The notes under the pieces were generated by a model. It made no database searches and was not told where the DNA came from. It worked only from the letters and a program-made list of their open reading frames with translations. From Cyanobacteria bacterium SZAS-4 (GTDB lineage Bacteria > Cyanobacteriota > Vampirovibrionia > Obscuribacterales > Obscuribacteraceae): a DNA stretch of 64,000 bases. A program made the translations under genes and the position numbers. The DNA is taken from assembly GCA_018266255.1 (NCBI GenBank), contig JAFEAT010000017.1, forward strand, positions 17,240 through 81,239, given 5' to 3'. Positions 41,347-49,562 of this stretch are shown piece after piece; position 1 is the stretch's first letter, and every line of letters begins with the position of its first letter.

Positions 41347-41416
41347 CGAAAGTGTCAGGTCGAGCCATTTATCCGCAAGGGCAAAGGGCAGGCCTAATGT
41401 CCTTTGGAGATATAGT

Positions 41417-41482
41417 ATGCGTCACGCTGTAGCAGTTGTCGGCCTCATTACGAGAGCAGGCTCACATCGGACTTGTCTATGA
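41417..41482 (+). CDS. Leader ORF of 21 codons coupled to the P-II gene
   Basis: ATG 41417, preceded by GGAG seven bases upstream, encodes MRHAVAVVGLITRAGSHRTC and a final Leu before TGA. That stop overlaps the P-II ATG as ATGA. The P-II start itself has no Shine-Dalgarno, so its translation probably depends on ribosomes finishing this ORF. A second overlapping mini-ORF (about 41396-41431) begins just upstream. The peptide has three His/Arg-rich patches but no obvious attenuation run. Confidence 0.45.
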   Translation: MRHAVAVVGLITRAGSHRTCL

Positions 41483-41862
41483 AGATGGTCACTGCGATCA
41501 TTCGCCCCGAGAGACTGCAAGATGTCAAAACGGGATTGTTTCGCGAAGGTATTACGGGAATGTCTCTGAGTACCGTGCTCGGTCACGGCGGTGAGCAAGA
41601 CACCATTGAGCAGTACAGAGGCAGCGCAGTCGTTTTTGAATTTGTCGAAAAGGTAAAGATTGAAATCGCAGTGCCGAATCATCTCGTCGACAAAACAATC
41701 GATACCATTTTAAATGCCGCCCAAACCGGAACGGTTGGCGATGGAAAAATATTTGTTCAATCTATTGAGCGTGTTGTTCGGATAAGAACGGGTGAGGAAG
41801 ACAATCTCGCACTGCTTCCAGTTCCGTTGACAGTTCAGACATTGCCTGTGGACAAGGCGTGA
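41479..41862 (+). CDS. glnB: P-II nitrogen regulatory protein
   Basis: A 127-residue P-II signal protein (start at ATG 41479). It has the fold signature MKMVTAIIRPERLQDVK, T-loop, IEIAVP and the C-loop GDGKIFVQSIERVVRIRTGE. In the T-loop, Tyr46, Arg47, Gly48 and Ser49 are kept, but the uridylylation site Tyr51 is Val and Gln39 is Glu. P-II integrates ATP/ADP and 2-oxoglutarate and blocks AmtB or tunes nitrogen enzymes. Its stop overlaps the ammonium transporter reading frame (GTGA), so the pair is a classical glnK-amtB operon. Confidence 0.92.
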   Translation: MKMVTAIIRPERLQDVKTGLFREGITGMSLSTVLGHGGEQDTIEQYRGSAVVFEFVEKVKIEIAVPNHLVDKTIDTILNAAQTGTVGDGKIFVQSIERVVRIRTGEEDNLALLPVPLTVQTLPVDKA

Positions 41863-41873
41863 ATGGAGGAATG

Positions 41874-43217
41874 ATGCAAATTTCGGCAGGCGATACCGCC
41901 TGGATGCTTACTAGTGCAGCCCTGGTTTTTCTCATGAGTCCCGGATTAGCGTTTTTCTACGCTGGTCTTGTAAGACGAAAGAACGCACTCAATACGCTGA
42001 TGATGACTTGCGTGGCCATATCGACTGGAGCATTGATTTGGATGCTTCTAGGTTATTCGCTAGCCTTCGCTCCAGGTAATGCTTTACTAGGTGGACTGAC
42101 ATACGCCCTGTTCAACAATGTTGGCACTGCACCAGTGGCTTACGCCAGCACGATACCAGCACTAGTGTTCGCTCTCTATCAGGGCATGTTTGCGTCTATC
42201 ACACCTGCCATCATATCTGGTGCCATAGTCGAACGCATGAAGTTCACAGCATACTTGCTTTTTCTATCTTTGTGGTCACTTGTTGTCTATGCACCAGTAG
42301 CACATTGGGTATGGGGCGAAGGTGGATGGATACGCAATCTCGGTGCTCTAGACTTCGCTGGAGGCACTGTGGTTCATGTTACGGCAGGAATTGCAGCGCT
42401 GGTGTGTGCATGGTTGCTTGGTGCTCGTCACGATCATCGTCGCGCTGCACTCGTTCCTCACAATGTTCCTTTTGTATTGCTCGGGTCAGGTCTGCTCTGG
42501 TTCGGATGGTTTGGATTTAACGCCGGTTCGGCCCTCGCTGCCAACGGTGTGGCCGCGTTGGCAGCCATTAATACCAACATCGCAGCTGCAGCGGCAATGC
42601 TGACATGGCTCGTATTAGAAAGTATTCGCAGCGGTAAACCGACCGCTGTGGGAGCAGCGACAGGGACCGTCGTCGGATTGGTTGGTGTGACGCCTGCGGC
42701 AGGATTCGTCTACCCCTGGGCGGCGCTGATCATCGGCATTCTCACGGCTATGGTGTCATTTTCCGTTTTGCAGTTGCGTTCCAAAACAGCTCTTGACGAT
42801 ACGCTCGACGTTTTTGCTTGCCACGGCGTTGGTGGCATGTGTGGTGCGCTTCTGACCGGTGTTTTCGCTGCTAAAGCCGTGAACGCGGCTGGAGCGGATG
42901 GACTCCTCTATGGCAACCCAGCTCTCCTGGGCGTTCAAGCCTTAGCTGTATCGACCACAGTTGTCTACACCGCAATCCTTTCAGCAGTCCTGGTGGCGTT
43001 TGTCAGGTTGGTTATGCCAATTAGAGCTGGGTTGAAAGAAGAGCTGGAAGGTCTAGATCGTCACGCTCACGGAGAAGAGGCTTATCACGATACTAGCGCT
43101 ATTGGTTCGCTTGGAGGAGCCGTTCTTGTCAGGCTCGATGGTGTGAAACCCACGGCCGAGCGCATGATTGCCGGTAAGCGAAACGACGAACTCGAACCAA
43201 TTGCTTCCGGTCAGTAA
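41874..43217 (+). CDS. amtB: Ammonium transporter (AmtB type)
   Basis: About 447 residues with 11 predicted transmembrane helices. It opens ISAGDTAWMLTSAALVFLMSPGLAFFYAGLVRRKN, the Amt/MEP/Rh beginning, then shows GGTVVHVTAGIAALVCAWLLG (first conserved pore His), FVLLGSGLLWFGWFGFN, and DTLDVFACHGVGGMCGALLTG (second pore His). It imports ammonium through the inner membrane. Starts at GTG 41859, ATG 41871 and ATG 41874 are all possible; GGAGGA at 41865-41870 fits ATG 41874 best. It follows P-II, the usual partner that gates it. Confidence 0.93.
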   Translation: MQISAGDTAWMLTSAALVFLMSPGLAFFYAGLVRRKNALNTLMMTCVAISTGALIWMLLGYSLAFAPGNALLGGLTYALFNNVGTAPVAYASTIPALVFALYQGMFASITPAIISGAIVERMKFTAYLLFLSLWSLVVYAPVAHWVWGEGGWIRNLGALDFAGGTVVHVTAGIAALVCAWLLGARHDHRRAALVPHNVPFVLLGSGLLWFGWFGFNAGSALAANGVAALAAINTNIAAAAAMLTWLVLESIRSGKPTAVGAATGTVVGLVGVTPAAGFVYPWAALIIGILTAMVSFSVLQLRSKTALDDTLDVFACHGVGGMCGALLTGVFAAKAVNAAGADGLLYGNPALLGVQALAVSTTVVYTAILSAVLVAFVRLVMPIRAGLKEELEGLDRHAHGEEAYHDTSAIGSLGGAVLVRLDGVKPTAERMIAGKRNDELEPIASGQ

Positions 43218-43259
43218 CACTTAGAAATCGCCTTCCTTTCAAAACTGAGAACAGTAACG

Positions 43260-46200
43260 ATGCCAGAGTCTGAGCAATGTAAATTTGATCCCCTTTTTCA
43301 AGAGCGCGACGCTTGTGGAGTTGGTCTTATATATAGACCGCAAGCTAGCCATGAAATTGTTGAATCAGCTTTGACTGCTCTTTCCTGCATGGAGCACCGT
43401 GGTGCTTGTGGTGCCGATCGTGACAGTGGTGATGGTGCCGGCATCCTGACTGCAATTCCATGGCAGCTCCTCGAGGAGTGCGGATACGACAAAAGTGCAA
43501 TAGGTGCTGTTGGCGTTGTCTACATGCCACGCGGCTTTGAGGAGCCTTGTAGAGCTGACACTGAAGATTCGTTCACTGATGAAGGGCTGAAAATATTAGG
43601 CTGGCGAGTGGTGCCTACCAGAGAGGAAGTGTTGGGACCGCTGGCATTGACGACGTGCCCGACTATCGAGCAGATCATCGTTGGAAAGCCAGAGAATGTA
43701 AGTGAAGCTGACTTCAACAGCCAACTTATGGTTGTGCGCAAGAAATTGATTAATAAAGTGCGCTTAAAAGAAGGTCGTGACGACTTCTATTTAGCGTCAC
43801 TTTCATCCAAAACAATTGTTTATAAGGGAATGGTGCGCTCGTCGGTTTTGCGCGACTTCTATCTGGACTTACAAAACTCATCTTACACATCGAATTTTGC
43901 CGTCTTCCATCGTCGATTCAGCACAAACACGTTTCCTCGCTGGGCGCTTGCACAGCCGTTCCGCATGCTTGGTCACAACGGCGAGATCAACACACTGCTC
44001 GGCAATCGCACATGGATGAGGGCACGAGAGCCGGTTCTCGAACATCCTGCATACACCGGTCGTGAACACGATCTGCAGCCGGTTATCAGTGCAGGTGGAT
44101 CAGATTCAGGCAATCTAGATAATGCGTTGGAAATGCTTGTCAACGCTGGACACTCGCCAGAAGCCGCTTTGATGCAGTTGATCCCGGAAGCATATCGCCA
44201 TCAACCAGCATTGGATGCACATCCAGAGATCGTCGATTTTTATGATTATCACAGTGCTCTGCAAGAGCCCTGGGATGGTCCTGCGTTAATCGTTTACTCC
44301 GATGGGAAAACGGCCGGCGCCATTTTGGATCGCAACGGTTTAAGACCAGCTAGATATAGCGTGCTCGCAGACGGCTCATTCATTCTCAGTTCCGAGACTG
44401 GCGTGGTGCCTTTTCCAGTTGAAGATGCGATCGAAAAAGGGCGCCTCGGTCCCGGACAAATGATTGTTGTAGATCTCGAGAGCGGCGAGATCAAAAAGAA
44501 TTGGCAAGTAAAGGAAGCCGTCGCCAAGGCACACCCTTATGGTGAGTGGGTTCGAGCCGAGCGCAAATCGCTTGTTCGTCAAGAATTTAGTCGACCTGAC
44601 CGGGCCATCAAAGCGGAACAGTTGCTTCAGGAGCAGCTCGCTTTCGGTTATGGAAAAGAAGACATATTCAATGTCGTTGGTGGCATGGCACAAACCGCCA
44701 ATGAACCGATTTTCTCGATGGGCGACGATACACCAGTGGCGGTGCTGTCGAAGCAACCGCGCGTTTTGTTTGATTTCTTCAAACAACGTTTTGCTCAAGT
44801 GACTAATCCGCCGATCGATCCGCTACGGGAAAAATTGGTTATGTCGCTTGACACTTATTTGGGTCGCCGCACAAATCTTTTGCATCCCGTTCAGTATGCC
44901 GCCAAAGCACTGCACCTCACCACTCCTATTCTGAATGAATTAGAGCTGGAGAGTTTGGAGACGCTAGGACCAGATTATTCGTGCCATCGAATCTCACTTC
45001 TGTTCGACGTCGATGGCGCCGATCTCGAAGGTGCCATTTCGAGAGTTTGCGCTGAGGCAGTTGAAGCCGTGCGATCTGGCAAAACTATATTGGTTCTTAA
45101 TGACCGCAACGTCAATGCGAAGCAAGCTGCAATTCCTTCCCTTCTTGCAGTAGGAGCCGTGCACCACCACTTAATTCGGGAAGGACTGAGACTGGGATGT
45201 TCCATCATCATTGAGACTGGTCAATGTTGGAGCACGCACCACTTTGCTTGTTTGTTAGGCTACGGCGCTCAGGCGATCTGTCCGTACCTGGCGTTAGAGA
45301 CTGTGCGCGACTGGTACTTTAGCGGACCGATTCAAGCGCTCGTCAACGAGGCTCAATATATCGGCGCAGATCAACCGAACTTGAAGGTGGCGCCGTTCGT
45401 CGGTCTGTCTGTGCACAAAGCCCAGCTGAACTATGTAAAAGCCGTTGAGGAAGGGATTCTCAAGATTATCTCGAAGATGGGAATCTCTGTGCTCATGAGT
45501 TATATCGGGGCGCAAATTTTCGAATGTGTTGGGCTGGGTCCACAGGTAATCGACCGATGTTTCAACGGCACCACTTCTCGTCTGGGTGGAATGGAACTCG
45601 ATGATATCGCCAGAGAATGTTTGCGATTCCATCAACTTGCTTTTTGCGAGAATCCGGCTGTTCAAGATTTTGGCAATATGGTTTATCGCAATGGTGGTGA
45701 ATACCATGGCAACAATCCTGAGCTAGTTCGCGCTCTCCATGCCGGTCTTGGGTTTTCTAAACGGGCAAGGAATGTGACCAAGGAAGATAATTTCCGGAAG
45801 TATTCGGAACTTGTGCGCGAGCGAGATCCATACGCATTGCGCGACCTTCTGGAATTTAAATCTGATCGTGAATCAATCGATCTCGATCAAGTTGAATCAG
45901 CGCTGGATATTGTTCATCGATTCTGCACTGGTGGCATGTCGTTAGGAGCCCTATCCAAGGAATCGCACGAAGTTTTGGCCATCGCTATGAATCGTCTGGG
46001 GGCGATGTCGAACTCTGGCGAAGGTGGCGAAGATCCAAATCGGTATTATCCGATCAAAAATATTCAAGCTGATGGTACCAGTCCAGATTTTCCTGGACTG
46101 GTGGCGTTAAAAGAGGGCGACCATGCTGCTTCTGCAATTAGACAGGTAGCGTCTGCCCGTTTTGGTGTCACACCCGAATATCTGGTCACTTCCAAGCAGC

Positions 46201-47906
46201 TTGAGATTAAAGTGGCTCAGGGTGCCAAGCCTGGTGAAGGTGGTCAGTTGCCTGCGCATAAGGTGTCTGATTACATTGCCTGGTTGCGCCGCGCAAAGCC
46301 GAACATGTCGCTTATTTCGCCTCCGCCGCACCACGACATTTATTCCATCGAAGATTTGGCTCAACTTATCTTCGATTTGCGCCAGGTCAACGACAGAGCG
46401 AAAATCTCAGTCAAGCTGGTTTCGCAAATCGGCATAGGCACAGTCGCTGCTGGAGTGGCGAAAGCCGACGCAGATATCGTACAAATTTCTGGACACGATG
46501 GTGGCACTGGTGCGTCGCCTCTAGGTTCGATCAAAAATGCTGGTGTGCCGTGGGAGTTGGGACTGGCGGAAACGCATCAAGTTCTGCGTGCCAATCAACT
46601 GCGCGAGCGTGTGCGTCTGCGAGTTGATGGAGGTCTGAGAAGCGGATGGGAAGTGGTGACTGCCGCTATGCTCGGTGCCGATGAATTCGGTTTTGGATCG
46701 ATTGCTTTGATCGCGGAAGGCTGCATCATGGCGAGAGTCTGTCACACCAACAATTGTCCCGTTGGGATCACCAGTCAAAAGGAAACTCTACGCAAAAAGT
46801 TCCCAGGCACTCCTGAACCGGTCGTGGAATTTTTCTTGTTCATAGCTGAAGAAGTGCGAATGACTTTGGCACAGTTGGGATACAAGTCGATTGCAGAAGT
46901 AGTTGGACGATCGGACTTGCTCAAGCCACGCACCAACTCGAGCGTGCAGAAAGTGGCTTCGCTCGATTTAGATTTCCTCCTCAAGATTCCGAACATAAAA
47001 CAAACGGACTCAATCAAAACTGACGTTGTGGAAAGAGCGACGACACTGAATGACTTGATTTTGAGTGACGAAGAAATTCGAAACGCAATCGACAATCAAC
47101 ACATAGCAAGCAAAACGTATCCGATCGTCAACACCGATCGCACAGTTGGTGCTCGCATTAGTGGCGAGATTGCGCGTAAATGGGGCAACGATGGATTTCA
47201 GGGCTCTATCGATTTGAAGTTTACTGGTTCTGCCGGTCAGAGCTTTGGTGCTTTCAATATAAGAAACTTGCGTCTTGAACTTACCGGCGAAGCAAATGAT
47301 TATGTCGGGAAGGGCATGAACGGTGGTCGAATTACAATCAAACCTTTGCCAGGTGTGCAGTACAATTCTTGGCAAAACGTACTCGTCGGCAACACTTGCC
47401 TCTACGGCGCTACGGGCGGTGCCTTGTATGTAGCAGGGCAAGCCGGTGAAAGATTCGCTGTTCGCAACTCGGGCGCGCTGGCTGTAATAGAGGGCGCCGG
47501 TGATCATTGCTGCGAATACATGACAGGAGGCACGGTAGTCATTCTCGGTGCCGTGGGCCGCAACTTTGCGGCCGGAATGACGGGTGGACTGGCCTATGTC
47601 CTGGACGAGAACGAAATCGTTTCCGAGCTACTCAACAGTGATGAGGGTAAGCGCTTGCAGCGATTGAGCTCTTCGGCAGCGTCCTCATTGAAGCGGCATC
47701 TAGAGGAACATCTTTCGTTCACTGGAAGTTTGAGAGCGCAAATGATTCTGGAAAACTGGTCTGAATATGTTGCTCAGTTCTGGCAAGTGGTGCCGCTCGC
47801 TGAATTGCAGCATCCAGATGCGCTGCCTGAACTCGAACCAAGTGAACAGACAGACTCTCTTGATGTGTCAATTTTTGCCAACTGGCCGACGTTCCATAAC
47901 GACTAG
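43260..47906 (+). CDS. gltB: Glutamate synthase large subunit (GOGAT)
   Basis: A 1548-residue enzyme making two glutamates from glutamine and 2-oxoglutarate. The class II amidotransferase domain should mature to Cys19 (ERDACGVGLIYR), after removal of 18 residues. The central and FMN-binding synthase domains follow (PSSGEGGEDP-like SNSGEGGEDPNRYYP, QISGHDGGTGASPL). The [3Fe-4S] cysteines lie in CIMARVCHTNNCPVG. A C-terminal beta-helix (GGxxxVxG repeats) completes it. No gltD gene follows, so it may be ferredoxin-dependent or use a small subunit encoded elsewhere. Downstream of amtB by 42 bp. Confidence 0.95.
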   Translation: MPESEQCKFDPLFQERDACGVGLIYRPQASHEIVESALTALSCMEHRGACGADRDSGDGAGILTAIPWQLLEECGYDKSAIGAVGVVYMPRGFEEPCRADTEDSFTDEGLKILGWRVVPTREEVLGPLALTTCPTIEQIIVGKPENVSEADFNSQLMVVRKKLINKVRLKEGRDDFYLASLSSKTIVYKGMVRSSVLRDFYLDLQNSSYTSNFAVFHRRFSTNTFPRWALAQPFRMLGHNGEINTLLGNRTWMRAREPVLEHPAYTGREHDLQPVISAGGSDSGNLDNALEMLVNAGHSPEAALMQLIPEAYRHQPALDAHPEIVDFYDYHSALQEPWDGPALIVYSDGKTAGAILDRNGLRPARYSVLADGSFILSSETGVVPFPVEDAIEKGRLGPGQMIVVDLESGEIKKNWQVKEAVAKAHPYGEWVRAERKSLVRQEFSRPDRAIKAEQLLQEQLAFGYGKEDIFNVVGGMAQTANEPIFSMGDDTPVAVLSKQPRVLFDFFKQRFAQVTNPPIDPLREKLVMSLDTYLGRRTNLLHPVQYAAKALHLTTPILNELELESLETLGPDYSCHRISLLFDVDGADLEGAISRVCAEAVEAVRSGKTILVLNDRNVNAKQAAIPSLLAVGAVHHHLIREGLRLGCSIIIETGQCWSTHHFACLLGYGAQAICPYLALETVRDWYFSGPIQALVNEAQYIGADQPNLKVAPFVGLSVHKAQLNYVKAVEEGILKIISKMGISVLMSYIGAQIFECVGLGPQVIDRCFNGTTSRLGGMELDDIARECLRFHQLAFCENPAVQDFGNMVYRNGGEYHGNNPELVRALHAGLGFSKRARNVTKEDNFRKYSELVRERDPYALRDLLEFKSDRESIDLDQVESALDIVHRFCTGGMSLGALSKESHEVLAIAMNRLGAMSNSGEGGEDPNRYYPIKNIQADGTSPDFPGLVALKEGDHAASAIRQVASARFGVTPEYLVTSKQLEIKVAQGAKPGEGGQLPAHKVSDYIAWLRRAKPNMSLISPPPHHDIYSIEDLAQLIFDLRQVNDRAKISVKLVSQIGIGTVAAGVAKADADIVQISGHDGGTGASPLGSIKNAGVPWELGLAETHQVLRANQLRERVRLRVDGGLRSGWEVVTAAMLGADEFGFGSIALIAEGCIMARVCHTNNCPVGITSQKETLRKKFPGTPEPVVEFFLFIAEEVRMTLAQLGYKSIAEVVGRSDLLKPRTNSSVQKVASLDLDFLLKIPNIKQTDSIKTDVVERATTLNDLILSDEEIRNAIDNQHIASKTYPIVNTDRTVGARISGEIARKWGNDGFQGSIDLKFTGSAGQSFGAFNIRNLRLELTGEANDYVGKGMNGGRITIKPLPGVQYNSWQNVLVGNTCLYGATGGALYVAGQAGERFAVRNSGALAVIEGAGDHCCEYMTGGTVVILGAVGRNFAAGMTGGLAYVLDENEIVSELLNSDEGKRLQRLSSSAASSLKRHLEEHLSFTGSLRAQMILENWSEYVAQFWQVVPLAELQHPDALPELEPSEQTDSLDVSIFANWPTFHND

Positions 47907-47983
47907 TTCATAACCATGGTATTCTGGTCACCGCTTCTGAGCTGTCAATGGCTCTTTGGAAACGTGTGATTTAGGGAGTGATT

Positions 47984-48493
47984 ATGAGAAATTCTAGAGT
48001 TTTGTCGTCGTTGTTATTGGCAGCACTTTTAAGTGGTCTGTCTGCTGGAAACGTTGGTGCTCAAATCGGCGGCTCGAGTTCGAGTTCATCTAGTTCGTCA
48101 ACAACGACAGAAGCAACAGTCAAGGGTTACGCTTTTAAGTACAAACAGCGTTTCGACACCTACAGCGGACAGATCGAAATGGGCGTTACGAAGGGCTGGC
48201 TAACAGCAGCTCAAGCAGAGACTTTCAAGACCCGTTTAGCTGAACTTCGTTCAGTTGAGGCAGCTGCCGGTCAAGCTGGATATCCCGATGCGGAAATCGC
48301 AAAACTGGACAAGCTAACGACTAAATTCAACGAAGATCTGAGCAGTGCATCTTCAAAACCTGCTGCCACCACGAGCAGTGCCACCGATGCAGCAGCTTCA
48401 GGTGAAGCTAAACCTGCCGCAACCAAAACGACAGCAAAGCAAACAACGGCTAAGACAACGACCAAAAAGACTACGACAAAGAAGACCAAGTAG
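47984..48493 (+). CDS. Secreted Ser/Thr/Lys-rich protein
   Basis: A 169-residue protein from ATG 47984 (AGGGAG five bases upstream). A signal peptide ends near NVGAQ, followed by a run of nine serines. A short helical domain (about 45-115, KGWLTAAQAETFKTRLAELR) and a low-complexity tail of Ala, Thr and Lys ending TTKKTTTKKTK follow. The tail resembles histone-H1-like or polyanion-binding tails. No family recognised. It precedes argF by 24 bp. Confidence 0.68.
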   Translation: MRNSRVLSSLLLAALLSGLSAGNVGAQIGGSSSSSSSSSTTTEATVKGYAFKYKQRFDTYSGQIEMGVTKGWLTAAQAETFKTRLAELRSVEAAAGQAGYPDAEIAKLDKLTTKFNEDLSSASSKPAATTSSATDAAASGEAKPAATKTTAKQTTAKTTTKKTTTKKTK

Positions 48494-48517
48494 GAATCAA
48501 TTTCAGGAGTTACGTTG

Positions 48518-49537
48518 ATGAACAATGAAGGTGTGGGGGCTGCAAGCGTGAGTGCACAGAGCTCTCAAAGAATGTCAGCGCCCCAGGGGCGATCGGCGCT
48601 AAATTACATCTTCGCCGCTGACCAGCTCAGAGGTCGCGACATCATCGGCATTGAGCAGCTGACGAAAGAAGAATTGCTTCTGGTCCTTCAAGTGGCGTTA
48701 GATCTGAAGCAGAACAAATTTGATGGCACCCAGACACAGTTTTCAAAGGGACAGACTCTGGCGATGCTATTCGAAAAGCCATCCTTGCGAACACGTGTAA
48801 CATTCGAAGCTGGTATGACGCAACTTGGTGGCAATGCGATTTACCTTGAAGGACAGCTAGGTCTTCGTGAGTCTGTTCCTGACGTTGCTAAGAATTTAGA
48901 CCGTTGGTTAGACGGAATCATGGCTCGCACCTTTGACCATGACACTGTTTTGCAATTGGCTGCCAATGCAAACATTCCTGTGATCAACGGTCTCAGTGAT
49001 CGGGAGCATCCGTGTCAGGCGTTCGCAGATTTCCTTACTTTGCAAGAAAGCAAAGGAAAATTGGACGGGCTAAAACTAGCATTCATTGGCGATGGAAATA
49101 ACGTCGTCAATTCATTGATGCTGTTTGCTGCAAAAATCGGAATGCACTTTTCGATTGCGTGTCCACCTGGCTATGAGCCAGTCAAGGATCTTTGGGAGCT
49201 GACTCTAGAAATCGCAAAAGGCACAGGTTCCAAAATTGTTCTCACACACGATCCTGTTGAAGCTGTGAAAGACGCTGATGCAGTCTACACTGACACATGG
49301 GTTTCGATGGGACAGGAATCTGAAACCGAGAAACGAGTGAAAGACTTTAATGGCTTTCAGGTCAATGCCGAATTGATGGCGAAGGCTAAACAAGACGCGA
49401 TTGCGATGCACTGTTTGCCTGCACACCGCGGGTACGAAATTACCGATGATATTCTGGATGGCAAGCAATCTGTAGTTTTCGATCAGGCTGAAAATCGACT
49501 GCATGCGCAGAAAGCAGTGATAGCCCTTACTCTTTAG
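48518..49537 (+). CDS. argF: Ornithine carbamoyltransferase
   Basis: A 339-residue enzyme forming citrulline from ornithine and carbamoyl phosphate in arginine synthesis. It shows the carbamoyl-phosphate motif EKPSLRTRVTFEAG (SLRTR variant of STRTR), MARTFDH, REHPCQAFADF and the ornithine-binding HCLPAHRG with its catalytic Cys. About 30 N-terminal residues precede the usual family start (GRDIIGIEQLT), and AGGAG supports ATG 48518. It closes the nitrogen block. Confidence 0.95.
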   Translation: MNNEGVGAASVSAQSSQRMSAPQGRSALNYIFAADQLRGRDIIGIEQLTKEELLLVLQVALDLKQNKFDGTQTQFSKGQTLAMLFEKPSLRTRVTFEAGMTQLGGNAIYLEGQLGLRESVPDVAKNLDRWLDGIMARTFDHDTVLQLAANANIPVINGLSDREHPCQAFADFLTLQESKGKLDGLKLAFIGDGNNVVNSLMLFAAKIGMHFSIACPPGYEPVKDLWELTLEIAKGTGSKIVLTHDPVEAVKDADAVYTDTWVSMGQESETEKRVKDFNGFQVNAELMAKAKQDAIAMHCLPAHRGYEITDDILDGKQSVVFDQAENRLHAQKAVIALTL

Positions 49538-49562
49538 AATCCAGATTATTGGACGAAACTAT

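Noticed and set aside
41140..41397. 85-residue plus-strand frame upstream of the P-II gene
   Set aside because: Cys/Leu/His-rich random-looking product, no RBS, and it runs through the P-II promoter.
41079..41478. Glutamine or other known riboswitch in the P-II leader
   Set aside because: I looked for the glnA-type conserved core because of the nitrogen context and could not find it; only a simple inverted repeat and the leader ORFs are visible.
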